From Bacteroidia bacterium (GTDB taxonomy: Bacteria > Bacteroidota > Bacteroidia > J057), in contig JALEFZ010000045.1 in assembly GCA_022760475.1 (NCBI GenBank), forward strand, positions 62,001 to 126,000: 64,000 bases of DNA, read 5' to 3'. The notes below the pieces were generated by a model. That model saw nothing but the letters and a program-made list of their open reading frames with translations. It searched no databases and was not told the origin of the DNA. A program made the position numbers and the translations under genes. Position 1 is the first letter of the stretch. Every line of letters begins with the position of its first letter. This document shows, piece after piece, positions 50,937 through 60,659 of the stretch.

Positions 50937-52052
50937 ATGAATAAAATAGCAGCAGTCCTATTAGTGTTTTTCCTATTTGGGAGTTGCAGGTCATCCAAGG
51001 TCGACTTTGAAAATGGAACCAGCAGATCATCCAAGAAGCCCATCAATGTAATTTTTGTAATTGGTGATGGAATGGGACTCACCCAGGTAACTGCCGGGAT
51101 GCTGAACAATTTTAACAAGATTGAGCTGGAAAAATGCACCACCATTGGCCTTATCAAAACTCATGCGGCAGATGACCTGATTACTGACTCAGCTGCTGGA
51201 GCTACTGCATTTGCCACTGGAAAGAAAACCTACCTGGGAGCCATTGGTGTCAACAGTGATACCCTTTCTGTTAAGAATATCTTTGACAAAGCCAAGAAAA
51301 AGGACATGGGAACAGGAGTGGTTGTTACTTCTGAAATTACCCATGCAACCCCTGCTGCATTTTTTGCACATGAAGACTATAGACTTAACTACGAAAATAT
51401 CGCTCAGGATTTCCTCTCCTCAGATATGGATATTGCCATTGGAGGGGGGCTTAAGTATTTCAGGGATCGCAGAGATAAAAAGAATCTCCTTCCTAAGCTG
51501 GAAAAGAAAGGTTATTTGATTAGAAATTGGCAAACCGAATTTCATAAGCTGCAAGTGCCTCAGGATCAAAAATTGATTTACTTCACTGCCCTCGATCAGC
51601 CTAAAAGAAGGTCCAAAGGAAGGGTTTACCTACCCAAAGCCACAGAGTTTGCCATGAATTTTCTACAGGAAAGAAGCAAATCAGGCTTTATGCTCATGGT
51701 TGAAGGATCGCAGATCGACTGGGGTGGCCACGCCAACAATGGCCAATATGTGATAGATGAAATGCTGGATTTCAACGAAACCCTGAAAAAAATCTTTGAC
51801 TTTGCCGAGAAAGATGGCCATACCCTGGTGGTGGTTACAGCAGACCACGAGACAGGAGGCCTAGCCATCAAAAGAGGTTCTGAACTGCACAATCTCAACC
51901 TGAAATTCAGTTCAGGAGGCCATACTGGAACCATGATTCCTGTATTTGCCTATGGGCCAGGGGCAGAATATTTTGGAGGGATCTACGACAACACAGAAAT
52001 ATTCAACAAGATCCAGCAAGCCCTTGGTTGGAAAAAAAATAAGGATCAATAA
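50937..52052 (+). CDS. Alkaline phosphatase, lipoprotein
   Basis: The ATG at 50937 gives a lipoprotein signal (LFGSC, Cys17) that the upstream frame from 50874 would bury. The 371-residue protein has the PhoA-type motifs: GDGMG (metal-binding D44), nucleophile S85 in DSAAGATAFATGKKTY, ITHATPAAFFAH, EGSQIDWGGHANN and ADHETGG. It hydrolyses phosphomonoesters outside the cytoplasm. No Pho-box-like regulator is near. The 447-bp gap that follows holds no recognisable gene. Confidence 0.93.
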   Translation: MNKIAAVLLVFFLFGSCRSSKVDFENGTSRSSKKPINVIFVIGDGMGLTQVTAGMLNNFNKIELEKCTTIGLIKTHAADDLITDSAAGATAFATGKKTYLGAIGVNSDTLSVKNIFDKAKKKDMGTGVVVTSEITHATPAAFFAHEDYRLNYENIAQDFLSSDMDIAIGGGLKYFRDRRDKKNLLPKLEKKGYLIRNWQTEFHKLQVPQDQKLIYFTALDQPKRRSKGRVYLPKATEFAMNFLQERSKSGFMLMVEGSQIDWGGHANNGQYVIDEMLDFNETLKKIFDFAEKDGHTLVVVTADHETGGLAIKRGSELHNLNLKFSSGGHTGTMIPVFAYGPGAEYFGGIYDNTEIFNKIQQALGWKKNKDQ

Positions 52053-52499
52053 TTCATACCTACCTTCTGACTTAGGTCCATGGCGTGACCTACAAGATTT
52101 GGATTTAAGGTATAATAGAAAAAATTACCAATTACAATTCACAACCCTGCTCTGTCAAACTGGTTTGAAGTTTTCATATCAACATTGATGAGAACAGGCT
52201 GCTACGGAGTTTTTGAAGGAGTTTCTGGTCCAGATACACTTTTTTCCTTGGTGATAAATTACTGTATTTACTTCATAACCAAGCCAAGGAGAATCAGAGG
52301 ATCTTATTTCTCTAGCTACCTAATGAAATAGAGATGGATTGGAACGGCTATTTCCTATAGGTCTATGGTAAACTTGAATTTAAAACTGACAACACTAAGA
52401 TTGACCCCTCAAGCAATTTTTGTTATATTTTTCCAACCCTTTTCATTGCTTCCAATCTTTAGCTTGGAAACAAAAGACATCTAACAGCTGATTACGGCA
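52053..52499. other. Intergenic region without a recognised gene
   Basis: This 447-bp AT-rich gap shows no supported coding frame, no copy of either small element and no clear terminator. It presumably contains the promoter of the sigma gene at 52500. Confidence 0.5.
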
Positions 52500-53060
52500 T
52501 TGAGCACCACACAATTCAACATTCATGCAGACTTGATAGAAGCCTGCAAAAAAGGAGACAGAACGGCGCAGTTTAGGGTTTACCAACTGTACAGTCGTGC
52601 CATGTATAACCTGAGCGTCAGGATGCTTGGAGATCAGGCTACCGCGGAAGATGCCTTGCAAGAGGCCTTCCTGAATGCCTTCAACAACATCCACCGCTTC
52701 GAGGGGAGATCCTCATTTGGGGCATGGCTCAAACGGATTGTGGTAAACAAGTGCCTCAGTATCTTACAGAAAAGGAAGATGTTTTTCGAAAGCATCGATG
52801 AGCGTGTGATGGACCTTGAAGAGGAAAATTCAGATGAGACCTACATTTGGTCTGATATTTCCCCGGCTAAGGTGCATCAAGAAATCAAAAATTTACCCCA
52901 AGGTTGTAGGGTTATATTTAACCTCTATCAACTGGAAGGATACGATCATCAGGAAATAGGTGAAATTTTGGGTGTCTCCGTCTCAACTTCCAAGTCTCAA
53001 TACCACAGAGCAAGGAAATTATTGAGGGAGCGACTCTCTAAACAATTGGAAACCCAATAA
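52500..53060 (+). CDS. ECF sigma-70 factor
   Basis: A 186-residue sigma factor from a TTG start (LSTTQFNIHADLIEACKKGD). Region 2 is FRVYQLYSRAMYNLSVRMLG then DALQEAFLNAFNNIHRFEG; region 4 is LPQGCRVIFNLYQLEGYDHQEIGEILGVS in two motifs. The linker is acidic. The next gene, 34 bases on, looks like its membrane-anchored anti-sigma, so this pair is a second extracytoplasmic-stress switch, independent of the FecI-type trio at the left end. Confidence 0.92.
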   Translation: MSTTQFNIHADLIEACKKGDRTAQFRVYQLYSRAMYNLSVRMLGDQATAEDALQEAFLNAFNNIHRFEGRSSFGAWLKRIVVNKCLSILQKRKMFFESIDERVMDLEEENSDETYIWSDISPAKVHQEIKNLPQGCRVIFNLYQLEGYDHQEIGEILGVSVSTSKSQYHRARKLLRERLSKQLETQ

Positions 53061-53093
53061 TTTCATTTTTCAATCTCTCTTAGACAAGTAAAC

Positions 53094-53627
53094 ATGTACC
53101 AAAAAGTAGAAGAATATATCAGAGACCATCGAGAGCAGTTGGATGTTGAAACCCCACCAGATCAATTGTGGAACAAAATCAACCATAGTCTCGAGAAAAA
53201 AACACGACCCCTTTGGTCTGCAAATACACTCTGGAAGATTGCTGCCGCAATCATCATCATTACGCTAACATCTGCCTTGTTTTTTAACTTTCAGGATTCC
53301 TTTTCAAACACAATGGATTCCTCAGTAGCAGACCTCCCAAAGGTTGAACTCCCAGCCTCAAAGGCAGACTGGAGAAAGGCAGAAAAGGAATATCAGGCTC
53401 AAATCAATGGCCTCCTGGCCGAAATTCAGGCATACCCCATCGAAGAAGACTTTGAAGCACAGAAAATCCTTATTGAGGTCAGCCAAATCAATCTCCAACT
53501 GGATAAAGTAAAGGAGAAAATGATGCCTTTCAGGTATGACTCAGCTAGAGCCAGACAGGTTCTCTCTCTCTATGAAGCCAAAGTTCAAAATTTGACAAAG
53601 CTGAGAGACCATCTCAAAAACAGGTGA
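53094..53627 (+). CDS. Membrane-anchored putative anti-sigma factor
   Basis: A 177-residue protein. A cytoplasmic N-terminal helix (about 1-40, ending SLEKKTRPLW) precedes one membrane segment (about 46-66, LWKIAAAIIIITLTSALFF). A periplasmic coiled coil of about 100 residues follows (WRKAEKEYQAQINGLLAEIQ, INLQLDKVKEKM, LSLYEAKVQNLTKLRDHLKN). The gene order sigma then one-pass protein supports an anti-sigma role, although no ZAS zinc motif is present. A terminator follows at 53648-53674. Confidence 0.75.
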   Translation: MYQKVEEYIRDHREQLDVETPPDQLWNKINHSLEKKTRPLWSANTLWKIAAAIIIITLTSALFFNFQDSFSNTMDSSVADLPKVELPASKADWRKAEKEYQAQINGLLAEIQAYPIEEDFEAQKILIEVSQINLQLDKVKEKMMPFRYDSARARQVLSLYEAKVQNLTKLRDHLKNR

Positions 53628-53647
53628 AAAACACATAAATTTTATTA

Positions 53648-53674
53648 AAAGGCAGGAATCCCCTGCCTTTTTTT
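53648..53674 (+). terminator. Intrinsic terminator of the sigma/anti-sigma pair
   Basis: AAAGGCAG (53648-53655) and CTGCCTTT (53663-53670) form an 8-bp stem followed by a T-run. Confidence 0.8.
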
Positions 53675-53767
53675 ATGCAATTCGTAAACATATGCTGTCT
53701 TATTAATTTTGAAAGACAGCCTCCAATTGGTTGCTTTCCTGTCAAAAGGCTAGTATTTTCTAGGAGT

Positions 53768-55417
53768 ATGAAGTTGAAAATTGTTTCGGTATTAGGGTTT
53801 GTATGGCTGTTGATCCTCCCTAACTCAAATTTTGGACAAAGGATCATTAGTTCTATAAAATTAAAGAAGTTTCCTGTCAATGAACCTGTTATCTATCCCT
53901 ATCAAACTCCCAGTGTAGGAAGTGAAGAGGTCTATGTGCAACATGATCCGAGTATTCGGCTATCAGATGGAAGTTTTGTACACATCTGGGAAAAATCATG
54001 GTCAAGACATGGATATAGGGAACTGACTCATTATGACCTGTTTTTGGAGGAAATTAGCAGTGGGGAATTAAAACTCGAACGACAAGAGGACATACTTTAC
54101 AGCCATCCGGAGGATACGGTGCTGCATTTATTTACCTACGAATATGATTTTGGTTCGGCAAGACACCACATTAGACATAGAAAAATCGGCATTTCAAGTG
54201 CTGAAATTCTGGATACAGAAAGCGTCTGGATGAGCTATGGGAAGTACGGTGAACTGGTTTCTCATAAACTTTCTCCAGACAAGAGGTTTCTCCTTTTATA
54301 CCAACCCATTGGCTACAAATTGGGGAGCAAAAGCTACTACCTGGAGGACGTAGTTTTTAATTATGAAAATGTTCAGCCCATCCACACCCGAACCGGAGGC
54401 GTGGTTTTTTCGGTCTTTGACCTTGAAAATAATAAAAAACTGGTCAATGATACCCTAAAGTGGGACAACAAGAAGAAATGGATATTTTTTGGCTCCGGGG
54501 TAGACAACAATGGGAATGTATACGCAGGAATCTATGACCGGAAAAAAGAATTTCATGTTCATGGATGGAATGTTGAGAAAGCTAAACAAGAGAGATTGAT
54601 ATATGATGAATTTCCGGTCTGGAAAGACTTATTGAACCTGTATAGTGGCTTTAGAAATATCCAGGTAGGTATGGACAGTAAGGTCTATGTCACTCAGACG
54701 AATCGAATAAGTTCTGGCAAGCTAAGAGGGATTCAAAACTTTCAGGTCATTAGTTTCGATTTTAAAGAAATGAATGTGGACTTGAAAAGAAGGGTGGATA
54801 TCAGTTCTGCATTAAAGGTACAAGTCGGAAAAGTGAGAGAGGAGTTTGGCCTAAAAGCAAATCGCCGTTTTGATAATTATTTAATTACTGATTTAATCGA
54901 ACTTTCAGACCAGAGTTTATGGTTAATGGTCCAGAGTTATGGTTTGAACAATTCCAGCGTGTCTATGGTCGATTTTCCCAGGCGGGGACGCTATGAAGAA
55001 TTTGCGGAAGAACTGATCATGTTTGAGTTTAGCCCTGTGGGAGAAATACAAAAGGCCTTGGTCATACCCAGCTTTCAGCGATCGACCGGCATACTTGACC
55101 GCAAGGGATACTTTTACCATACCGAAGTAGATGAAGAGAAGAAACTCATGCGAATGTTGACACGGGAGGCTTCTGGAGACAAATTGCGGGGTCCGGATAG
55201 GCTTTACCTTCGAGAGATAGACCTTGAAAAAGGAGTCAGCTCTGAAAGGAAAATGGTCTATGCAGGCAAGAGGAGAGATCAGTATTTTTTAAAAGCATTC
55301 GCAGAATGGCTCAATAATGACCTACTTTCGGTCGTAATTTTAGAAGGCGTTCGGGGGAAGGCATATCTTGTGACGGTAAATACGGGACAGGAACCTGAAG
55401 AAGAGGAGGAAAAATAA
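53768..55417 (+). CDS. Secreted hypothetical protein
   Basis: The ATG at 53768, preceded by AGGAG, gives 549 residues with a signal peptide (MKLKIVSVLGFVWLLILPNS); an upstream ATG at 53675 would add 31 residues including cysteines before the signal. The mature part is a long beta-rich sequence with repeated strand patterns (DNNGNVYAGIYDRKKE, DGSFVHIWEKSW, GYFYHTEVDEEKK) resembling a beta-propeller, but no family motif is certain. It ends with an acidic tail (EPEEEEEK). It precedes the nucleoside transporter by 58 bases on the same strand. Confidence 0.75.
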   Translation: MKLKIVSVLGFVWLLILPNSNFGQRIISSIKLKKFPVNEPVIYPYQTPSVGSEEVYVQHDPSIRLSDGSFVHIWEKSWSRHGYRELTHYDLFLEEISSGELKLERQEDILYSHPEDTVLHLFTYEYDFGSARHHIRHRKIGISSAEILDTESVWMSYGKYGELVSHKLSPDKRFLLLYQPIGYKLGSKSYYLEDVVFNYENVQPIHTRTGGVVFSVFDLENNKKLVNDTLKWDNKKKWIFFGSGVDNNGNVYAGIYDRKKEFHVHGWNVEKAKQERLIYDEFPVWKDLLNLYSGFRNIQVGMDSKVYVTQTNRISSGKLRGIQNFQVISFDFKEMNVDLKRRVDISSALKVQVGKVREEFGLKANRRFDNYLITDLIELSDQSLWLMVQSYGLNNSSVSMVDFPRRGRYEEFAEELIMFEFSPVGEIQKALVIPSFQRSTGILDRKGYFYHTEVDEEKKLMRMLTREASGDKLRGPDRLYLREIDLEKGVSSERKMVYAGKRRDQYFLKAFAEWLNNDLLSVVILEGVRGKAYLVTVNTGQEPEEEEEK

Positions 55418-55475
55418 GCCCAATTGCTATTAAGGCTATTTAGCCCTAATTTTATCCGTTTACTAAATCCCATTC

Positions 55476-57308
55476 ATGAAAAACCTTTTGAAAGGCTTGG
55501 CATTGCTTCTGTTGAGCTTCCTCTTTTGTAGCCATGTTTCATATGGAATGCCCTTCGATATAGATACTTTGGCTAATAACTGGCGCATTGTTAAGTATAC
55601 TGAAGATGGAAAGACGTACGAATTGGATAATCAAAGCCAATCTTTCCTATCCATAGATACCCTTAATTATCCGTTCAAATATGAAATTCTAATCAATAAT
55701 GCTCAGGGGGATACCATTCATGAAACAGGAACAAGTTACCCGGAATTCGATGGGCTTTACTTGCTTGGGGCGAAATTAGACAGTTCTTTCTCGATTGATT
55801 CTCTCCGATATATAGTAAAAGGCGGAAAAAGCCGCATTGAATTGATTGACAGTAGCCAGGTAATAGCTTATTGGGCAGAGGGGCAGGGAATCATTGAGTC
55901 CCAACGTGGAGGAGATTTCATGGAAATGGACATCGAAGAAGGATTTCTGGTTCTAAAGGGAAAAGAAAGAACCTTATACCTCAAAAGGCAAATACTTAAA
56001 GAAAGCGAATTTTCATTTTGGGACATTTTAAGGGGGATATTCGGTATCATGGTCATGATTGGAATAGCCTACCTCTTCAGTACCAACAGGAAGGCCATAA
56101 AATGGCGATTGGTAGGCATCGGTATGAGTCTCCAACTGGTAATCGCAATTCTTGTACTGCAAGTTCCAAGTGTAGGTCTGGCCATACAGGCAGCTTCCAA
56201 GGGCATGGTAACCCTATTAAATTACAGTGAAGCAGGTGCAAAATTCATGTTTGGTGATCTTGCCGATACCGAAAGTTTTCCAGGTTTATTTGCCTTTCAG
56301 ATTTTACCTACCATTGTTTTCTTCTCCGCCATCATGTCGGTCTTGTATTATCTGGGGGTTTTGCAGCGCATCGTCTATGCTTTTGCATGGATCATGAGTA
56401 AGACCATGCGGCTATCTGGGGCAGAAAGCCTTGCTGCCGCCGGTAACATCTTTGTTGGGCAGACGGAGGCGCCGCTACTTGTAAAACCCTACCTGGACAG
56501 GATGACGAGGTCGGAAATCATGGCTTTGATGACTGGCGGGTTTGCCACCATTGCCGGAGGGGTATTTGCGGCTTATGTTAAGTTTTTGGGTGGAGGGGAC
56601 CCTCAGCAGACTGCAGATATCGCCAAGCACCTCATTACCGCCTCTGTGATGTCTGCGCCAGCAGCTATTGTTATGGCCAAAATATTGGTTCCTGAGACCG
56701 AAGAGTTTGATCAGGATCTGAATGTCCCCAAGGAAAAAATTGGAACCAATATTCTTGATGCCCTCTCCAACGGGATTACGGATGGTTTGAAACTTGCTGT
56801 GAATGTCGGGGTAATGCTGATGGTCTTTACCGCAGTGATGGCCTTGCTGAATTCTTTCTTCGGAAATGTAATTGGCGAATGGACTGGCCTGAATTCATGG
56901 GTAGAAAGCTGGACCAATGGGAGATATCAAAACTTTGACCTCACATTTATATTGGGTCTGGTTGGAGCACCCTTTGCCTGGCTGATGGGGGTTCCTAATG
57001 AAGACATCTTACTTATTGGACAATTGCTGGGAGAAAAAACCATTCTGAATGAGTTTTACTCTTATGCAAGTTTAGGTAGCCTGATGGAACAGGGAGCCAT
57101 CTCGAACTATAAATCTGTGGTAGTTGCCACTTATGCACTTTGTGGCTTTGCCAACTTTGCTTCTATTGGTATCCAGATTGGAGGGATCGGGGCACTTTCT
57201 CCCAAACAAAGGAAAAACCTTTCGGAGTTGAGCATGCGCGCATTGCTTGGTGGAACTTTTGCTGCCTTTCTAACTGCCTCAATAGCAGGCATGCTAATAT
57301 TTGTATAG
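55476..57308 (+). CDS. Concentrative nucleoside transporter with N-terminal extracytoplasmic domain
   Basis: A 610-residue protein in two parts. Residues 1-24 form a signal peptide, and about 25-170 make a beta-rich, lipocalin-like domain (LANNWRIVKYTEDGKTYELD, ERTLYLKRQIL). About residue 180 onward is a complete CNT/NupC transporter with several membrane helices and the ligand/ion motif GQTEAPLLVKPYLDRM (about 328 onward), plus the second conserved segment CGFANFASIGIQIGGIGALSP split around residue 565. CNTs bring in nucleosides with Na+ or H+. The added domain may sense or bind substrate at the periplasmic face; its role is inferred only. Confidence 0.9.
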   Translation: MKNLLKGLALLLLSFLFCSHVSYGMPFDIDTLANNWRIVKYTEDGKTYELDNQSQSFLSIDTLNYPFKYEILINNAQGDTIHETGTSYPEFDGLYLLGAKLDSSFSIDSLRYIVKGGKSRIELIDSSQVIAYWAEGQGIIESQRGGDFMEMDIEEGFLVLKGKERTLYLKRQILKESEFSFWDILRGIFGIMVMIGIAYLFSTNRKAIKWRLVGIGMSLQLVIAILVLQVPSVGLAIQAASKGMVTLLNYSEAGAKFMFGDLADTESFPGLFAFQILPTIVFFSAIMSVLYYLGVLQRIVYAFAWIMSKTMRLSGAESLAAAGNIFVGQTEAPLLVKPYLDRMTRSEIMALMTGGFATIAGGVFAAYVKFLGGGDPQQTADIAKHLITASVMSAPAAIVMAKILVPETEEFDQDLNVPKEKIGTNILDALSNGITDGLKLAVNVGVMLMVFTAVMALLNSFFGNVIGEWTGLNSWVESWTNGRYQNFDLTFILGLVGAPFAWLMGVPNEDILLIGQLLGEKTILNEFYSYASLGSLMEQGAISNYKSVVVATYALCGFANFASIGIQIGGIGALSPKQRKNLSELSMRALLGGTFAAFLTASIAGMLIFV

Positions 57309-57426
57309 CTTAAATTTTCCGGGATTTGGCAACATATCGTCGATTCTATTGGTCTGAGGCTATTTTTTTGTTAAATTGGTATACTAAGGACTATGATAGA
57401 GGGGTGGAAATATTTGAAGAGATCGC

Positions 57427-58371
57427 ATGCCTAGTTTACAACATCAACTAATCAAGCTCTCTGCCAATAACGTCGCACGGGCAGTAAATAAAGATATCGG
57501 ACAGGTGCAAACTCTAAGGAGATTGCTGGATGTTAGTGCCTTTCCTTTCAGCATACCTAAAGGAGTAAAGACTGAGATGATTCAAATTGGTGAGATGCCA
57601 GCCGAATGGTACTTTCCTCCCAATGCAGACATTACCAAGGTTATCCTTTTCGTTCATGGTGGTGGCTATTCCATAGGCTCCATCCAAACACATCGCGCCC
57701 TTGTCGCAAGAATGGCAGAGATGAGCAATTGTGTAGCCCTCAGTATTGAGTATCGCCTTTCTCCCGAGCATCCTTTCCCTGCAGCACTTGAAGATGTGGT
57801 TCATGCCTATGAATGGCTGATCCTTCACGGTTATGATCCAGCGGATATCATCATGGCGGGAGATTCTGCAGGAGGTGGCTTGATTATGTCCACACTCATT
57901 ACCCTTCGTAAACTGGAAAGCCCACAACCCGGAGGGGCAGTTCTGATGTGTCCTTGGGTAGATTTGAGCTTCTCTAGTCAATCGGCAGAGGTAAACCAGG
58001 TGCATGATCCCATCGTAACAGTCGAGCAAGTCAAAGACTGGGGCATCCTATACGCAGGGAAATATGCCATCGATCATCCCATGATCTCACCCTTGCATGC
58101 AGACCTATCCAATCTGGCTCCCATCATGATTCAGGCCAGTGATTCAGAAGTCCTTCGTGATGATGCCATCAACCTCCATCATAAGATCCAGCAGGATGGT
58201 GGGGAGTCAAGCCTGGAAATTTTTGAAGGCCTCTTACATGTCTGGCACCTGTTCTGGAAATATGTGCCCGAATCACAGGAGGCAATCAATAAAATTGGTA
58301 TGTTCTGTATGAAGACCTTTGCTAGGAAGGAAAACAGGTATACAGAGAATCAAATTCGCAAGGCTTCCTGA
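57427..58371 (+). CDS. Alpha/beta hydrolase of the HSL (GDxxG) esterase family
   Basis: A 314-residue hydrolase with the oxyanion motif HGGG (77-80) and nucleophile S147 in GDSAGG; Asp is in SDSEVLRDDA and His in LLHVWHLF. This HSL-type family cleaves short acyl esters. There is no signal peptide. Its last 22 bases overlap the convergent methyltransferase gene. Confidence 0.93.
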   Translation: MPSLQHQLIKLSANNVARAVNKDIGQVQTLRRLLDVSAFPFSIPKGVKTEMIQIGEMPAEWYFPPNADITKVILFVHGGGYSIGSIQTHRALVARMAEMSNCVALSIEYRLSPEHPFPAALEDVVHAYEWLILHGYDPADIIMAGDSAGGGLIMSTLITLRKLESPQPGGAVLMCPWVDLSFSSQSAEVNQVHDPIVTVEQVKDWGILYAGKYAIDHPMISPLHADLSNLAPIMIQASDSEVLRDDAINLHHKIQQDGGESSLEIFEGLLHVWHLFWKYVPESQEAINKIGMFCMKTFARKENRYTENQIRKAS

Positions 58372-59105
58372 CCAGCTTTTTCCCACTTGAAAATTAAGAA
58401 TAAGGGGATTCTGGCTCTCCGCTCATACAATTCCTTGTCCTCAAATAATTCAAGTTTTGGCTTTGACTCCTTCAGGGTCTCAAACTTAAAGCCATTTTCC
58501 TGGAAGATGTTGAAATACTCTTCCAGTGTCCTATGATACTTAACTACTTCTTCCCCCATCCAATGATTGATTCTTTTCCCTGATTGGAAATAATCATCTA
58601 CTTCCCAACTGCCTCTTTTTATTCCTTTGTTATAATTTTTGTAGGAGGATGTGATCACTGGATGCTCAATTGAGAATATCAGTTTGCCACTCGAATTGAG
58701 GTAGGAATGAATTTTCCTGGCCAAGGCTTCCAAATCACTGATATAGTGGAACGCAAGCCTTGAAATAATCCTGTCAAAGGAATGATTCGAGAGATTAAGG
58801 GTTTCGATGGGAGACTTATGTAATGTCGCATCTTTTCCCTTCAAAGCTGCTTCAGCAAGCCTAAGCATGTTAGTCGAATTGTCGACTCCGTGGTAATGGG
58901 TTGCCCCTTTCCCCAAAAGCTCCAATCCATACTCTCCATCTCCACAGCCCAAATCAAGAAAATTCAATCCTTCAACTCGGCCAATCAACTCATTGAGGTA
59001 TGGCTTTTCAAGGGTATCATTGGGAGATTGTGAGTTCTTCCTTTTTTGAAGGTATAATTGAAAAAAATCATCCTTATCGTAAGCTTCGGAACCGTTAAGA
59101 GGCAT
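58350..59105 (-). CDS. SAM-dependent class I methyltransferase
   Basis: A 251-residue protein with the Rossmann SAM motif FLDLGCGDGEYGLELL followed by GVDNSTNMLRLAE, and post-motif FDRIISRLAFHYISDLE plus a C-terminal cap. The general architecture matches ubiE-like or SmtA-like methyltransferases, but the substrate is unknown. It lies 5 bases behind the T9SS-like gene on the same strand, so they are probably cotranscribed. Confidence 0.88.
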   Translation of the reverse strand: MPLNGSEAYDKDDFFQLYLQKRKNSQSPNDTLEKPYLNELIGRVEGLNFLDLGCGDGEYGLELLGKGATHYHGVDNSTNMLRLAEAALKGKDATLHKSPIETLNLSNHSFDRIISRLAFHYISDLEALARKIHSYLNSSGKLIFSIEHPVITSSYKNYNKGIKRGSWEVDDYFQSGKRINHWMGEEVVKYHRTLEEYFNIFQENGFKFETLKESKPKLELFEDKELYERRARIPLFLIFKWEKAGQEALRI

Positions 59106-59110
59106 GTAAT

Positions 59111-60001
59111 TTATCTGATAAATTTCCAGAAGATACGATTTTTCTCCCCTGAGGTTGAGTATTCCAGTACTGCAGAGTACAGACCTGGGCTAAAGTGATC
59201 AAGCGATTTTTCCTTGATATTACTTCCTCTGAAGGCTAATGTACCTTTGAAATCGTAGATATATAGTTCGGTAGGAATTTCTAATGGATTGGTGATCAAA
59301 ATTCGCTTTGATTGATTTAAGTAGTACAAATTCGGTTTATCAATGGTCGTCAGATCATCCAGTTTTGTGATCAATGCTCCACAATTTGTGCCTGAAAGCC
59401 CTGGAGAAAATTCTCCCAGATCGTTGGCATAACAAACAAACTCACCCCCTTGCTGCCCATCTACTTGTGAACGGAAGAGGTCTGTTGGAAGGATATACTG
59501 TTTGGAGTTTCCCAAATTCTTAAGGACAGTATCCGTATAGGTAAATCCATTTTCGAATTTATACTCAACAATCTGCCAATCGGGAAAGAGCGTATTGGAG
59601 CTATCGACACCCTTGCCTTTTATCGTGGCTACATATTCATCCTCGTAGGTGTAATATTCCCCCGAATCAAGATTGAAATTATAAAGGGTATCATATGACA
59701 TCAAGAACATAGTGTAGGCAAGTACTACGCCCCCTTCTTCTCTTAAAAATGCCGGAGAACTTGCAATCTCTCTCTCCTGATTTAGGCACTGGTCATAAAG
59801 GCGGTAACGCCTTCTTATATGTTTGAAATCGACTCCCTGGATTTGAGTATCTGCCAGGCTTTCCCAGAAAATAAATCCACCTCTACAGAAGCTGTTGTGC
59901 CGGAATGTCCATGAAGGATTATCTTTGAACATATCCTGTGCATTTGCAAAAAATGGACTGATAATCAGCATGCTAAAAAGTAGTATGTAAGTGTTTTTCA
60001 T
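59111..60001 (-). CDS. Secreted protein with degenerate T9SS-like C-terminal domain
   Basis: A 296-residue protein with signal peptide MKNTYILLFSMLIISPFFANA. The body is beta-rich with cysteines at intervals. The last 75 residues resemble a T9SS type-A sorting domain (ILITNPLEIPTELYIYDFKG, SPGLYSAVLEYS, IFWKFIR), but the PNP motif has decayed to TNP. The function is unknown. It is the first gene of a two-gene run with the methyltransferase. Confidence 0.75.
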   Translation of the reverse strand: MKNTYILLFSMLIISPFFANAQDMFKDNPSWTFRHNSFCRGGFIFWESLADTQIQGVDFKHIRRRYRLYDQCLNQEREIASSPAFLREEGGVVLAYTMFLMSYDTLYNFNLDSGEYYTYEDEYVATIKGKGVDSSNTLFPDWQIVEYKFENGFTYTDTVLKNLGNSKQYILPTDLFRSQVDGQQGGEFVCYANDLGEFSPGLSGTNCGALITKLDDLTTIDKPNLYYLNQSKRILITNPLEIPTELYIYDFKGTLAFRGSNIKEKSLDHFSPGLYSAVLEYSTSGEKNRIFWKFIR

Positions 60002-60112
60002 GGCTTATAGATATTAAATCTCTCCTAATAAAAGCGTTTTCATTCAGCAATTGTGAGGAGAAATTTTAGCATAAAATTGGATGCAGCGAATGCTTTTCAG
60101 CCATCGTATTAA

Positions 60113-60514
60113 CTAGAGCTTATGCAATTCGATGTAGCGGTAGAGCCAACTGTAATCAACCTTAATTTGGTGTTCTTCTTCCAGCCATTTTTGCAGATCT
60201 TCAAGCTTGGATTCAGGCTTTTCCTGGCGGTATGTCCTGATTTTTTCTTTATAAGGAGCCAACATAGACTGTCGCTCTTTTGGATAATTAAGCCCTAACA
60301 ATTGGTCAAACCCACCTTCTAAAAACATTTTGATCCAACTGGTGATGGTTTTTTCACTTACCCCAACAATGAGACTGATGTCTTTTACCTTATACCCAAA
60401 ATGCCTCAAGGAGATTGCCAATAGCCTTCTCGATAACTTTTTGTTTTGAGTTTCCTTCATTTTGTCTGCCAAAATGTAGGATTCCTCTGTTGTCAGGTTG
60501 ACCTTATAGCTCAT
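60113..60514 (-). CDS. Orphan HTH protein resembling the N-terminal part of IS630 transposases
   Basis: A 133-residue protein: a helix-turn-helix at about 20-60 (LLAISLRHFGYKVKDISLIVGVSEKTITSWIKMF in parts), then a winged second HTH-like part (LEDLQKWLEEEHQIKVDYSWLYRYIELHK). This is the ORF-A layout of IS630-family elements. No DDE catalytic ORF follows on the minus strand and no terminal repeats are visible, so it is an orphan: a decayed remnant or a domesticated DNA-binding protein. Confidence 0.7.
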   Translation of the reverse strand: MSYKVNLTTEESYILADKMKETQNKKLSRRLLAISLRHFGYKVKDISLIVGVSEKTITSWIKMFLEGGFDQLLGLNYPKERQSMLAPYKEKIRTYRQEKPESKLEDLQKWLEEEHQIKVDYSWLYRYIELHKL

Positions 60515-60659
60515 ATGGGCCCATTTTGAGTTGAAAAAAAGAAGAGCTTGAGAAAAAATCTAACTTTTTTTCAACTTTTATGGTAATTTTTATAAATACA
60601 TGGTACTGGACGGAAGAATATATTTCATTGATATCCGTCAAGGAATAACAGATTTTAAG

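Noticed and set aside
60113-60514. Active insertion sequence
   Set aside because: No DDE catalytic ORF, terminal repeats or target duplication could be seen around the gene.
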